Shown here: one piece after another, positions 33,663 through 42,299 of the stretch
Layout: the number at the start of each line of letters is the position of its first letter
How positions within the stretch are numbered: position 1 is the stretch's first letter
Assembly: GCA_028683785.1 (NCBI GenBank)
Contig: JAQUHC010000002.1
Span: 1-45,277 of the forward strand
Source of the DNA: Oscillospiraceae bacterium
GTDB taxonomy: Bacteria; Bacillota; Clostridia; Oscillospirales; Acutalibacteraceae
Direction: 5' to 3'
Length of the DNA: 45,277 nt
Notes under the pieces: generated by a model
Databases searched by the model: none
Seen by the model: only the letters and a program-made list of their open reading frames with translations
What the model was told of the DNA's origin: nothing
Translations under genes and position numbers: made by a program

Positions 33663-34384
33663 GGCGCACAAATCGGCCTATAAAACAACAAAGAACCGTA
33701 GGGGCGGATTCCATATCCGCCCGTTCAGCAATAACGATTGTGTGAAAATGGTTTGGCATAACAACAGATTGCGGATATTATTCTATTGATCGGTTAAATG
33801 CCGGTGCAAATCATTCGGGAGGATATGGAATCCTCTCCTACAACGCCACCAAATAAAATTTTATACCTATAATCATAATAGAAAAACCTTTGTTTTGTGA
33901 TAGAACCCCTGAATTGTTTAATTATCATCTACAATGTAGCGGCGCACCTGTGTGTGCGCCTGTTTTAAACAATTTACACCGTTTATGCCGGTGCCTTCTT
34001 AATAAATGTATAATTTTAGGGCTGGCGCATAAATCAGCCTATAAAACAACAAAGAACCGTAGGGGCGGATTCCATATCCGCCCGTTCAGCAATAACGATT
34101 GTGTGAAAAGGGGTTGGCAGAACAACAGATTGTAGATATTCTTTCATTATTCGGTTAAATGTCGGTGCAAATCATTCGGGAGGATATAGAATCCTCCCCT
34201 ACAACGCAACAAAATGAAATTTTATGCCAATAATCATAATAGAAAAACCTTTGTTTTGTGATAGAACCCCTGAATTGTTTAATTCCCCTCGACAATGTAG
34301 CGGCGCACCTGTGTGTGCGCCTGTTTTAAACAATTTACGCCGTTTATGCCGGTGCCTTCTTAATAAATGTATAATTATAGGGCT
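33663..34384. repeat. Tandem duplication of a 361-bp non-coding unit
   Basis: Two adjacent copies (33663-34023 and 34024-34384) agree closely along their whole length. Each contains GTAGGGGCGGATTCCATATC with CCGCCC arms, GAGGATATGGAATCCTC-type arms and a GCGCACCTGTGTGTGCGCC hairpin. A third partial start, GGGCTGACGCTTAAATCAGCC, follows the MITE at 34386. Open frames within the unit are not shared between the copies, so I call it non-coding. Confidence 0.8.
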
Positions 34385-34385
34385 G

Positions 34386-34477
34386 ATACTAATTTAATTT
34401 ATAAATGTAGATAATATCCAAGTCCGTTGAACATCTTCTTATTATGATATTTCTATATATTTATTTTAAATTAGTAT
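34386..34477. mobile_element. MITE-like element, family A, copy 2 (92 bp)
   Basis: It has the same ends and orientation as copy 1, with several internal substitutions (for example GTTGAACATCTTC). It sits exactly at the end of the second 361-bp unit and separates it from a partial third unit. Confidence 0.8.
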
Positions 34478-34521
34478 AAGAATGAAAAAGGGCTGACGCT
34501 TAAATCAGCCTCGAAAACATC

Positions 34522-34562
34522 AAAAAGGCCGGGGAAACAGTATTGTTACTCCGGCCTTTTTT
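34522..34562. terminator. Orphan bidirectional terminator-like hairpin
   Basis: An 11-bp stem, AAAAAGGCCGG with CCGGCCTTTTT, has outer A and T runs, so it could work in either direction. No gene lies close upstream on the plus strand. Confidence 0.6.
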
Positions 34563-34569
34563 GGTTGTA

Positions 34570-34699
34570 ATACTAATCTCAAATAAAAGCGACGATAAAA
34601 TTATCGTTCAGAACGCGTTCTTCTTATACTAATTTAATTTAAATTAGTATTAGGAACGCATCACTCCATTTTATCGGCTTTTATAATTGAGATTAGTAT
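34570..34699. mobile_element. MITE-like element, family B, copy interrupted by a 25-bp palindrome
   Basis: It is an inverted copy of 4827-4931, 25 bases longer because a perfect 25-bp palindrome (34626-34650, ends ATACTAATTT/AAATTAGTAT) sits in its centre. The palindrome resembles the two ends of a family A element joined with almost nothing between them. Confidence 0.8.
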
Positions 34700-34912
34700 A
34701 ATTATGTAATCTAAACACCGATAATACAACAAGACTATAGGAAATTTCCGCGGAATTATTAACTAAAGATTTGCATTGGTGTCTGTCAAGTAAACATTGG
34801 TAAAATTATTTTCACTCGAAAATTCAAGAAAAACAGGGATAAAATGAGTTAATTGCGAACAGTCCGCTTTCTGATTTTACTTTGTATAACAGCCTAAAGC
34901 TCACCCATTATA
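34700..34912. other. Intergenic stretch before the DUF4432 gene, no feature seen
   Basis: AT-rich sequence without a recognised gene, repeat or hairpin of note. It marks the border between the repeat zone and the carbohydrate genes. Confidence 0.5.
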
Positions 34913-35914
34913 TTATAATGTATATGCTTCAATTTCGAAACGATAAATCCTTTTCTCACCGGGGTTAATAAACGGGAGACAACCTTGCGAACGCGCCTTA
35001 TCCCGCCCGTCAATCGGTGCGTTTGCAGGTTCAAGCCCGGTCACATACTCGCCCTCTCCGAGCATACGCCACTGTACAAAATACGGTAGCGCGTGCTTAT
35101 CATATCTGATGCGAATTCCGATGTTTTCAGAAGGATTATCAACCCCGACACTGACAATCCCTTTTTCGTCACTTTCCATGTCGTGGTAAAAGCAGCTTTC
35201 CCTTGCATCAGGCTGAGGAGGGTCAATGATATTCCGACGGGATTGCATATTTGCAGCATATTCATCCCGGGGCGTAACCGCACTGGTAGGAATATGCAGG
35301 GATGCAGATTCACTAAGCAGCGGGTAGCCTATATTAAAATGATACAGAATCATGTGCGGAGCGGAACGATAACCGGTATTTACTACGGTATCGGTTAAGA
35401 AAATGATATTGCTGTTATAATTGCAGGTGATTTCCCGCGTTAGAGAAAGACAGCTTCCAAACATGACGGATTCATTCATAATTCCTTTCAGCTTAACCTG
35501 CGGATTACCGTCAACCATGGAAATGTCGGTCGAAAAATGCTCTGCCGGAATGTTTCCGATACGTCCGTGAATACCTAGAGCTTCTCCGTCATCTACCGAA
35601 CCTGTACCTATCGTGGTTAAGCCACAGGTGGTTAAAAAGCCGCCGAAAAAGCTGCGCATCCAGTTGGCGCCCTCACTTTCATAATATGTAGGCGCAACGA
35701 TACCGGTAGATGAAAGATAGTTGAGATTGATTCCTTTAAATTTCAGCTGATATATATCCATGCACCGATCGGCAATAACAGTTAAGTCCAAGCCATTTCC
35801 ACAGGATATGTCAACAGCTGAAACCCCATTCTGACGCCCGCCGGACAGGGTATATTCCTTCACTCCGAACAGCTGAGCGAGATTTCCGATGTATTTTGTT
35901 TGATTTTGATACAT
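34913..35914 (-). CDS. DUF4432 / aldose 1-epimerase-like protein
   Basis: 333 residues from ATG 35914, with AAGGTG upstream. The fold family is a galactose-mutarotase-like beta-sandwich. Seen: VIADRCMDIYQLKFKG near the N-terminus, FFGGFLTTCGLTTIG, GIHGRIGNIPAEHF, and the C-terminal GLEPANAP. These are typical DUF4432 landmarks. It probably interconverts anomers of a sugar or binds a sugar-acid derivative. It is divergent from the PfkB kinase and isomerase genes and likely serves the same sugar pathway. Confidence 0.88.
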   Translation of the reverse strand: MYQNQTKYIGNLAQLFGVKEYTLSGGRQNGVSAVDISCGNGLDLTVIADRCMDIYQLKFKGINLNYLSSTGIVAPTYYESEGANWMRSFFGGFLTTCGLTTIGTGSVDDGEALGIHGRIGNIPAEHFSTDISMVDGNPQVKLKGIMNESVMFGSCLSLTREITCNYNSNIIFLTDTVVNTGYRSAPHMILYHFNIGYPLLSESASLHIPTSAVTPRDEYAANMQSRRNIIDPPQPDARESCFYHDMESDEKGIVSVGVDNPSENIGIRIRYDKHALPYFVQWRMLGEGEYVTGLEPANAPIDGRDKARSQGCLPFINPGEKRIYRFEIEAYTL

Positions 35915-35982
35915 TATAATCAACACCTTAGGCTAAATGATTTTATGCCAATCTAATCCTTTGTTGTAATCATCTTATTAAT

Positions 35983-36010
35983 ATTATAAATTAATAACGA
36001 AAAACGTCAA
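35983..36010 (-). promoter_or_regulatory. Promoter for the DUF4432 gene
   Basis: On the minus strand TTGACG and TATAAT are separated by 16 bases, 69 bases before the start codon. Confidence 0.65.
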
Positions 36011-36081
36011 TACAAAATCGCAAATATGATTAATAAACATTAATTTGATTAGAAGCCGCAGAAAAGGAAGCGATTTTATAA

Positions 36082-36321
36082 GAACCCCAAGTAATAACTA
36101 CTGTTAATTCAAAGACGGCACAGACCGGCTCTTTTGAAATTATAAATACAAATAATTATGGTAAAACCTCTAAATCAATAACCGATTACTATTCCAAATC
36201 CGGTAGAAGTGTGCTATTATATATAATAATTATTATCGTGTTTTTGGTAGCGGACGGCTGTGCAGGATACTTTATTAGAAAGCCTAAAAAGCGTGACGAT
36301 ACGACCGCAAAATACAGATAA
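36082..36321 (+). pseudogene. Remnant of a membrane-anchored surface protein (C-terminal end)
   Basis: A 79-codon open stretch follows an in-frame TAA and has no usable start codon. It encodes a Thr/Ser/Asn-rich segment, then SVLLYIIIIIVFLVADGCAG as a membrane span, then a basic tail RKPKKRDDTTAKYR. Codons before the stop (EAAEKEAIL) seem to continue the same frame, suggesting a nonsense mutation in a longer lost gene. A single span plus a positive tail fits a cell-surface protein anchored at its C-terminus. No sorting motif is visible. Confidence 0.5.
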
Positions 36322-36368
36322 TTCTAAAGTAAAATCTTTAAAAAGAATAATAGTCGGAGGTAATCAGA

Positions 36369-37857
<1,489 letters not shown>

Positions 37858-37880
37858 ATACTTTAAAGGTTTTCCTCCCT

Positions 37881-38109
37881 ACACATGCGGAACGACTTGC
37901 GAATCTACAGAAATACTGGCGGCACGATGTGCCCCACACTTCGAAAGTGCTAAAACATAAAGTGATGCTTATTGGTTTTCTTAATGATTGCGGCATTCAA
38001 ACCGCCGACCAAACCGACGAGCTGAAAGCAGAGTTGGCATTGGCACAAAAAAATAGTATGCGGTGTTGCTGTTCGCTTACGAGCACTATGACCACAACGC
38101 AAAGCTAAT
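37881..38109 (+). pseudogene. Decayed gene fragment of unknown family
   Basis: A frame reads THAERLANLQKYWRHDVPHT through SKVLKHKVMLIGFLNDCGIQ and TDELKAELALAQK. It then shifts at a run of seven A's and continues as YAVLLFAYEHYDHNAKLISH in another frame. No start codon or ribosome binding site precedes it. The two parts look like continuous real coding sequence with a slippage frameshift. I do not recognise the family. A strong hairpin follows at 38125-38147. Confidence 0.5.
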
Positions 38110-38124
38110 AAGCCATAGTAACCT

Positions 38125-38147
38125 CAAGCTCCATTCCATGGAGCTTG
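38125..38147. terminator. Stem-loop after the decayed fragment
   Basis: The 10-bp arms CAAGCTCCAT and ATGGAGCTTG with a 3-nt loop are extended by GTAAC/GTTAC. It was likely the terminator of the decayed gene. The next 250 bases to 38396 hold no gene; on the minus strand a GGTAGGAGG followed by ATG leads straight into a stop. Confidence 0.5.
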
Positions 38148-38396
38148 TGTTACTGTGGTCAAGGGTCAGTATTTCGTTCCTGCTCGCCTTGCGCTGGTGT
38201 GCATAATTTATTGGTGCACCCCTTTGCTTTTTAACTCATCATAGCATGGTTTCCTAATCTAGAACATGGTTTTGACCTCCTACCTTTTCTCTGCTTCTAT
38301 CTGGTAATCCTGTTTGAAGTTTTAACAAGGATCCGTAATTTATAGACAGAAGAAAGTCAAAAGTGGGAGGTCGTTTTTTCTGTTCAGTTTGACTTT

Positions 38397-38693
38397 TCAA
38401 GTTTTTTTAATTGAATTCAGCAGTAAATCCGTCAGATAATCGGCGCGTTTTAAAATTCTTTCCGGCTCGAAATAATTGCAATGCATTATTTTTGACATGG
38501 TATAAATATTGGCAAAATAAGAAAACACGAACATATTCATCGAAAGAATAGTTTCTTCAACATCTAAATCTTCCCGGAATACGCCTTGGTGTATTCCGTT
38601 TTCCAAAACATGGCGGAGACTTTTGATGGAATAATCTTTAATGTCTGTCGCATCTTCAATTGTATTTCGGTAGCCAGTTTCGATGTGCATCAA
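38397..38693 (-). pseudogene. TetR-family regulator, C-terminal half only
   Basis: 98 codons. The sequence SLRHVLENGIHQGVFREDLD, then VEETILSMNMFVFSYFANIY and MHCNYFEPERILKRADYLTD, is typical of a TetR/AcrR C-terminal ligand domain. The N-terminal DNA-binding helix-turn-helix is missing. The frame runs back into the 3' end of the GH4 gene, overlapping it by 38 bases in another frame. It is best explained as a deletion that removed the HTH and fused the remainder to the GH4 gene end. Confidence 0.75.
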
Positions 38694-39978
38694 TTAATTC
38701 GTCAACCATCTTAATAATATCGTCGATGGAAAGCTCGCTCGCCGTATGCGGATCAAGCATGGCCGCGTGATAAATGTGTTCCCGTTTTTGCGTAAAAGCG
38801 GCTTCAATCGTCAACAGCTGTACATTGATATTCGTCATATTCATCGCCGCAAGTTGAACCGGAAGACGACCGACATGGCAAGGCATGACGCCGCTGCCGT
38901 CCACAAGACATGGAACCTCGACGCAGGCATCCTGAGGCAGGTTCTCGATTAAACCGCCTTTATTCAGTACATTGCCGCCGATTTTGTACGGTTTATTTGT
39001 GACCACTGCTTCCATAATATAGGATGCATATTCAATCGTTCTTTCATGAGTCAAATCAGAATTATTAACTAACGAGTCTCTCGTTTTTGCCCAGTCTTCA
39101 ATTTGATTTATACATCTCCGCGGATATTCATCCAATGGAATATTGAATTTTTCAATCTGTTCGGGATATTTTGATTTAATATAGAACATGTTGTATTCCG
39201 AATTATGCTCGCTGGATTCCGTACAATAATAACCCAACTTGTCGATATAATCGTATCGCACCATATCATAGTGCTTTTCTGAGGCATTTTTCTCTTTCGC
39301 TCTTTCCCTTATTTCAGGGTAAAGGTCATTGCCGTCCTTATCGCGGATATCCAACAGCCATGCCATATGGTTTATTCCTGCAATCAGTTCGTGCCGGCCA
39401 TCCAGTTTATCCTCCATACCAAGCCCCTCCAACAAGCCTTTGGAGCAAATCTGCACACTGTGGCACAATCCGATAGTCCGAACCCCGGTGTAGCGTTGCA
39501 TAAAACCGGACAGCATTGCCATCGGGTTGGTATAGTTTAAAAACAAGGCGTTCGGACAAACCTCTTCCATGTCCCGAGCAAAAGACTCCATTACGGGTAT
39601 TGTGCGCAGTGCACGCATAATGCCTCCAATTCCGAGCGTGTCCCCTATGGTCTGGCGCAGACTGTATTTCTTGGGAATTTCAAAATCAATGATTGTACAA
39701 GGGTCATATCCGCCCACCTGAATAGCATTTACGACGAAATCGGCGCCTTTCAGCGCTTCTTTGCGGTTTTCGATACCAAGATATGTTTTGATAGCCGCCC
39801 TGCCATTGTTACAGTTGGCATTAATCGAACCCAGCATGTTCTCGCTTTCTTTTAACCGCATCGCGTCAATATCATAAAGCGCGATTTCGGATTCACAAAG
39901 CGCCTCGGTACACATACAGTCCCCTAAAACATTTCTTGCAAAAACGGTGCTGCCGGCCCCCATAAAGGTTATTTTCAT
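38656..39978 (-). CDS. Glycoside hydrolase family 4 (alpha-galactosidase/alpha-glucosidase/glucuronidase type)
   Basis: 440 residues. The N-terminal Rossmann motif FMGAGSTVFARNVLGD binds NAD, NYTNPMAML and LCHSVQ (Cys and His metal ligands) follow, and GINHMAW is another conserved element. GH4 enzymes use NAD and Mn(II) with a redox-elimination mechanism, usually on free or phosphorylated glycosides in the cytoplasm. CHSVQ resembles the MelA-like group more than the CNVP-type 6-phospho-glycosidases, but the substrate is not certain. RBS TAAGGAAA lies before the ATG. No transporter is next to it. Confidence 0.92.
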   Translation of the reverse strand: MKITFMGAGSTVFARNVLGDCMCTEALCESEIALYDIDAMRLKESENMLGSINANCNNGRAAIKTYLGIENRKEALKGADFVVNAIQVGGYDPCTIIDFEIPKKYSLRQTIGDTLGIGGIMRALRTIPVMESFARDMEEVCPNALFLNYTNPMAMLSGFMQRYTGVRTIGLCHSVQICSKGLLEGLGMEDKLDGRHELIAGINHMAWLLDIRDKDGNDLYPEIRERAKEKNASEKHYDMVRYDYIDKLGYYCTESSEHNSEYNMFYIKSKYPEQIEKFNIPLDEYPRRCINQIEDWAKTRDSLVNNSDLTHERTIEYASYIMEAVVTNKPYKIGGNVLNKGGLIENLPQDACVEVPCLVDGSGVMPCHVGRLPVQLAAMNMTNINVQLLTIEAAFTQKREHIYHAAMLDPHTASELSIDDIIKMVDELIDAHRNWLPKYN

Positions 39979-40148
39979 TTATTTCCTTACGTCCTTTCAT
40001 TTCCTTTATCTTTATAATAACATTTATTTGAGAAAAAGCCATATCAATTCCCGGAAATAAGCATTGACCGATTTATGATCGATTCAAATATAATGACATT
40101 AAGCGAGCCCTCTGCCGAAGATGGCACAAGTTGGGATAGTGAGTGGTA

Positions 40149-40553
40149 ATGATACGAGTAAAAGTTACAGCAATCGTTGTATGTATACTGGCTCTGATTT
40201 TGGCCGGCTGTAAAAGAACGCCGCTGTCGGGCAGTAGCCAAACTGATACAAGCAGCTCTACCGAAGCCATTTCAACAACGGCTTTGGTAGAGCCCACCGA
40301 GAAAAACAGCGCCGAATGGAATGATGCGTGGGATGGCGAAACTGAAACAACAAGCAATGGCGGCTCTTCCCTCTCGACGAGCATAAGCTCTTCCAAGGCT
40401 GCGACTACATCTTCGCGGGTTACATCTAGTGCTAAATCCGGTGTTACATCCAGTGCTACATCCGAATCAAGCACATCTTTGAATACAACCAGCACGACAA
40501 ATCCATCGGAATATACAGGCAGTACGCATAACGATTGGACACCAAATTATTAA
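40149..40553 (+). CDS. Short Ser/Thr-rich lipoprotein
   Basis: 134 residues from ATG 40149. The signal peptide ends in the lipobox LILAGC, so it is membrane-anchored outside the cell. The rest is almost entirely Ser/Thr/Ala/Glu low complexity with the short tail HNDWTPNY and no folded domain. The ribosome binding site is weak (GAGTGG close to the ATG). It may be the N-terminal remnant of a larger lipoprotein that lost its functional domain, although a terminator follows at once. It lies divergently upstream of the GH4 gene. Confidence 0.7.
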   Translation: MIRVKVTAIVVCILALILAGCKRTPLSGSSQTDTSSSTEAISTTALVEPTEKNSAEWNDAWDGETETTSNGGSSLSTSISSSKAATTSSRVTSSAKSGVTSSATSESSTSLNTTSTTNPSEYTGSTHNDWTPNY

Positions 40554-40561
40554 AAACAAGT

Positions 40562-40590
40562 GGCGCATTGGCTGACATAGCCAATGCGCC
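40562..40590 (+). terminator. Rho-independent terminator after the lipoprotein gene
   Basis: The perfect 12-bp arms GGCGCATTGGCT and AGCCAATGCGCC with a 5-nt loop are followed by TTT, eight bases after the stop codon. Confidence 0.8.
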
Positions 40591-40849
40591 TTTAGACTAG
40601 ATTGCACAATGATTTGCGGAGCAATGACTATAGAGCTTGATATACTGCATAATATACATACGGCCGTTTAGAATTCGTAAAGTGGATGGTTTTCGGCAAA
40701 TCGAACCTATATAAATATTGACTTCATTGGTTTTCTTGCCTTCTCTATACACCTCGCAAGATTGGATTGTATCAGCGGGGTTAGCTGCCCGCTTGGTATA
40801 ATAGATGTGGCACTGCGGATTTGTACATAATAAATACGGCGTTGACCGT

Positions 40850-41209
40850 TATGAGGTGGCTCAAACCGCAGGCTCCTGTCTGAATTGTTGATCAGTTAGT
40901 TAACGCAACGAGCGAAAGCTCATCAGACGTTTCATTTACGTGAATACATTGGCAGGAGACCTGTGGCAAACAAACAGTGCCGAAAAACATTTTGGAGGAC
41001 TGCCAATGAATTACGTGGGTATCGACGTCTCAAAGTACAAGCACGATCTGTTCATCCTCACCGACCACTGCGCCGAACAAAACGGATAAGCTGGATGCCA
41101 AAGCCATTGCGGACTATCTTTATTCAAAAGAATACCAGCCTCATCCGACTTCGTTTTACAGTATCTTTGCGTTAAAGCAGCTGACCCGACTGAGGAGCAA
41201 GCTCGGATG
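40850..41209 (+). pseudogene. IS110-family transposase remnant with its upstream non-coding end
   Basis: ATG 41006 with GGAGG upstream begins NYVGIDVSKYKHDLFILTDH, the start of an IS110 DEDD transposase. It runs into a stop, and a second frame continues TDKLDAKAIADYLYSKEYQP and FYSIFALKQLTRLRSKLG before stopping. The middle and the whole C-terminal catalytic half are lost. About 150 bases before the ATG look like the non-coding end of such an element, where IS110 elements encode their bridge RNA. The boundary at 40850 is approximate. Confidence 0.7.
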
Positions 41210-41210
41210 A

Positions 41211-41330
41211 AATCTTTTCGCTTCGCTCAAAGGTGAAATCAAATCCGTCCTTCATCGCCGTAGGCGATTTCATCTGCGGAGCAGATTTCATCGTCAAGGA
41301 TGATTTCACCCGTCCGAAAGGACGGATTTA
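41211..41330. repeat. Palindrome-rich GATGAAATC intergenic repeat
   Basis: Alternating short palindromes such as TCGCCGTAGGCGA, TCTGCGGAGCAGA and CGTCCGAAAGGACG are separated by GATTTCATC/GATGAAATC units. This type of repeat is recognisable in many gut Firmicutes genomes. It directly follows the IS110 remnant. Confidence 0.6.
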
Positions 41331-41334
41331 ATTG

Positions 41335-41371
41335 AAAAGAGACTGAAATTGTATCAATTTCAGTCTCTTTT
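41335..41371. terminator. Strong symmetric hairpin
   Basis: A perfect 16-bp stem, AAAAGAGACTGAAATT with its complement, and a 5-nt loop GTATC, with A and T runs at the outer ends. It works as a terminator in either direction. Confidence 0.7.
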
Positions 41372-41458
41372 CTTGGTGCGGGTGTTCATAACGGACTTGA
41401 TAAAAACATTGATCTACCGGCTTGGACACACGTATTCAAATCCGCACATTTGTATTTC

Positions 41459-41550
41459 ATACTAATTTAAAATAAATATATAGAAATATCATAATAAGAA
41501 GATATACAACGGACGTGGATATTATCTATGTTTATAAATTAAATTAGTAT
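41459..41550. mobile_element. MITE-like element, family A, copy 3 (92 bp, inverted)
   Basis: The reverse complement differs from copy 1 at only about one position (CACGTCC for CATGTCC), so it moved recently. The ends and length are identical. Confidence 0.8.
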
Positions 41551-41583
41551 CAAAAGCTTTCTTTGTGAAAGGTAGGGTGATTA

Positions 41584-41740
41584 ATTGAATAAAGACTAGC
41601 AAAAGCAATATTACTCGGACGACGAGCTGGGTTTCAAGCTCGTCGAGTGTTATTTTCATCTGAGCCGAGATAAGGAGTATCCCACCGACACAATTAAAAG
41701 TCTTGCAAAGTGTGCCTATATATCTAAAGGTTACCTCTAA
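41584..41740 (+). pseudogene. Short decayed gene fragment
   Basis: A frame opening at TTGAATAAAGAC has an early stop and then reads QKQYYSDDELGFKLVECYFH and LSRDKEYPTDTIKSLAKCAY before closing. The composition looks like real protein, but I do not recognise the family. The sequence that follows (about 41750-41870) resembles the core of the family C element. Confidence 0.4.
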
Positions 41741-41889
41741 TAACCCGTTTTGAACGGATTCCGAGCTGAATTTTTGTCGGACAAGGAAAGCCGACGAAGC
41801 AAGGCTTTCAGCCTTACAAGGAGGCTTGACGCCGTCCGGCGGAAATTATGCCGGAATACGCCGGAAGGGGTTTTTAGAGGTGACCTAAA

Positions 41890-42180
41890 GCAACTCCCCG
41901 TTAATCGTAGCAATACGGTATCACCGCTGATTACACCGTCTACTGTACCGCTTGAGCTGATTGCTGCGGTGTTTTTGCCGTATATATAATGGTTTCTGCC
42001 TTGGTAACGGTTAGCACATTGCCTGCAAAGGTTCACTCCCCCGTTCCTCCGACAATGTCATAGGTCACGGTATGGCCCGTTGTGCCGCCGGATGCGGAGG
42101 AAGTATACGCATTGCCGAAGGTTATGGTATTGACGCCGGTTACCGTCAGTTCAGCCTTACTGGCCTTATTAACCGTATAG
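41890..42180 (-). pseudogene. Fragment of a repetitive secreted surface protein (YDG/Ig-like repeat type)
   Basis: On the minus strand the sequence reads KAELTVTGVNTITFGNAYTS and TTGHTVTYDIVGGTGE, meets a stop, goes on with TFAGNVLTVTKAETIIYTA, and continues in a shifted frame with AAISSSGTVDGVISGDTVLL. These alternating beta-strand repeats are typical of large secreted proteins with YDG or bacterial Ig-like domains. One stop and one frameshift in under 300 bases show it is dead. Confidence 0.55.
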
Positions 42181-42299
42181 TAAGGGAGTCATATATGGGG
42201 GGATTTCTGTCCATATACTTTCCAAATATGCTTCGATTTGTGAAATTTCGTTTTTAATCCATTATTCAACTCATCAATACTATCTTTTCGTGCAAGGAA

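Noticed and set aside
33890..34135. 81-codon plus-strand open frame
   Set aside because: It crosses the border of the two 361-bp repeat units, lacks a ribosome binding site and has no equivalent in the other copy.
33663..34384. CRISPR-like array
   Set aside because: The repeats are two long tandem units without short regular repeats and unique spacers, and no cas genes are near.
38397..38693. Intact small TetR regulator
   Set aside because: The helix-turn-helix is absent and no ribosome binding site fits a start, so a fragment is the better call.
40712..40908. Minus-strand open frame of about 65 codons before the IS110 remnant
   Set aside because: It reads protein-like in part (IIPSGQLTPLIQSNLARCIE), but has no start or ribosome binding site and overlaps the IS end; I cannot assign it.
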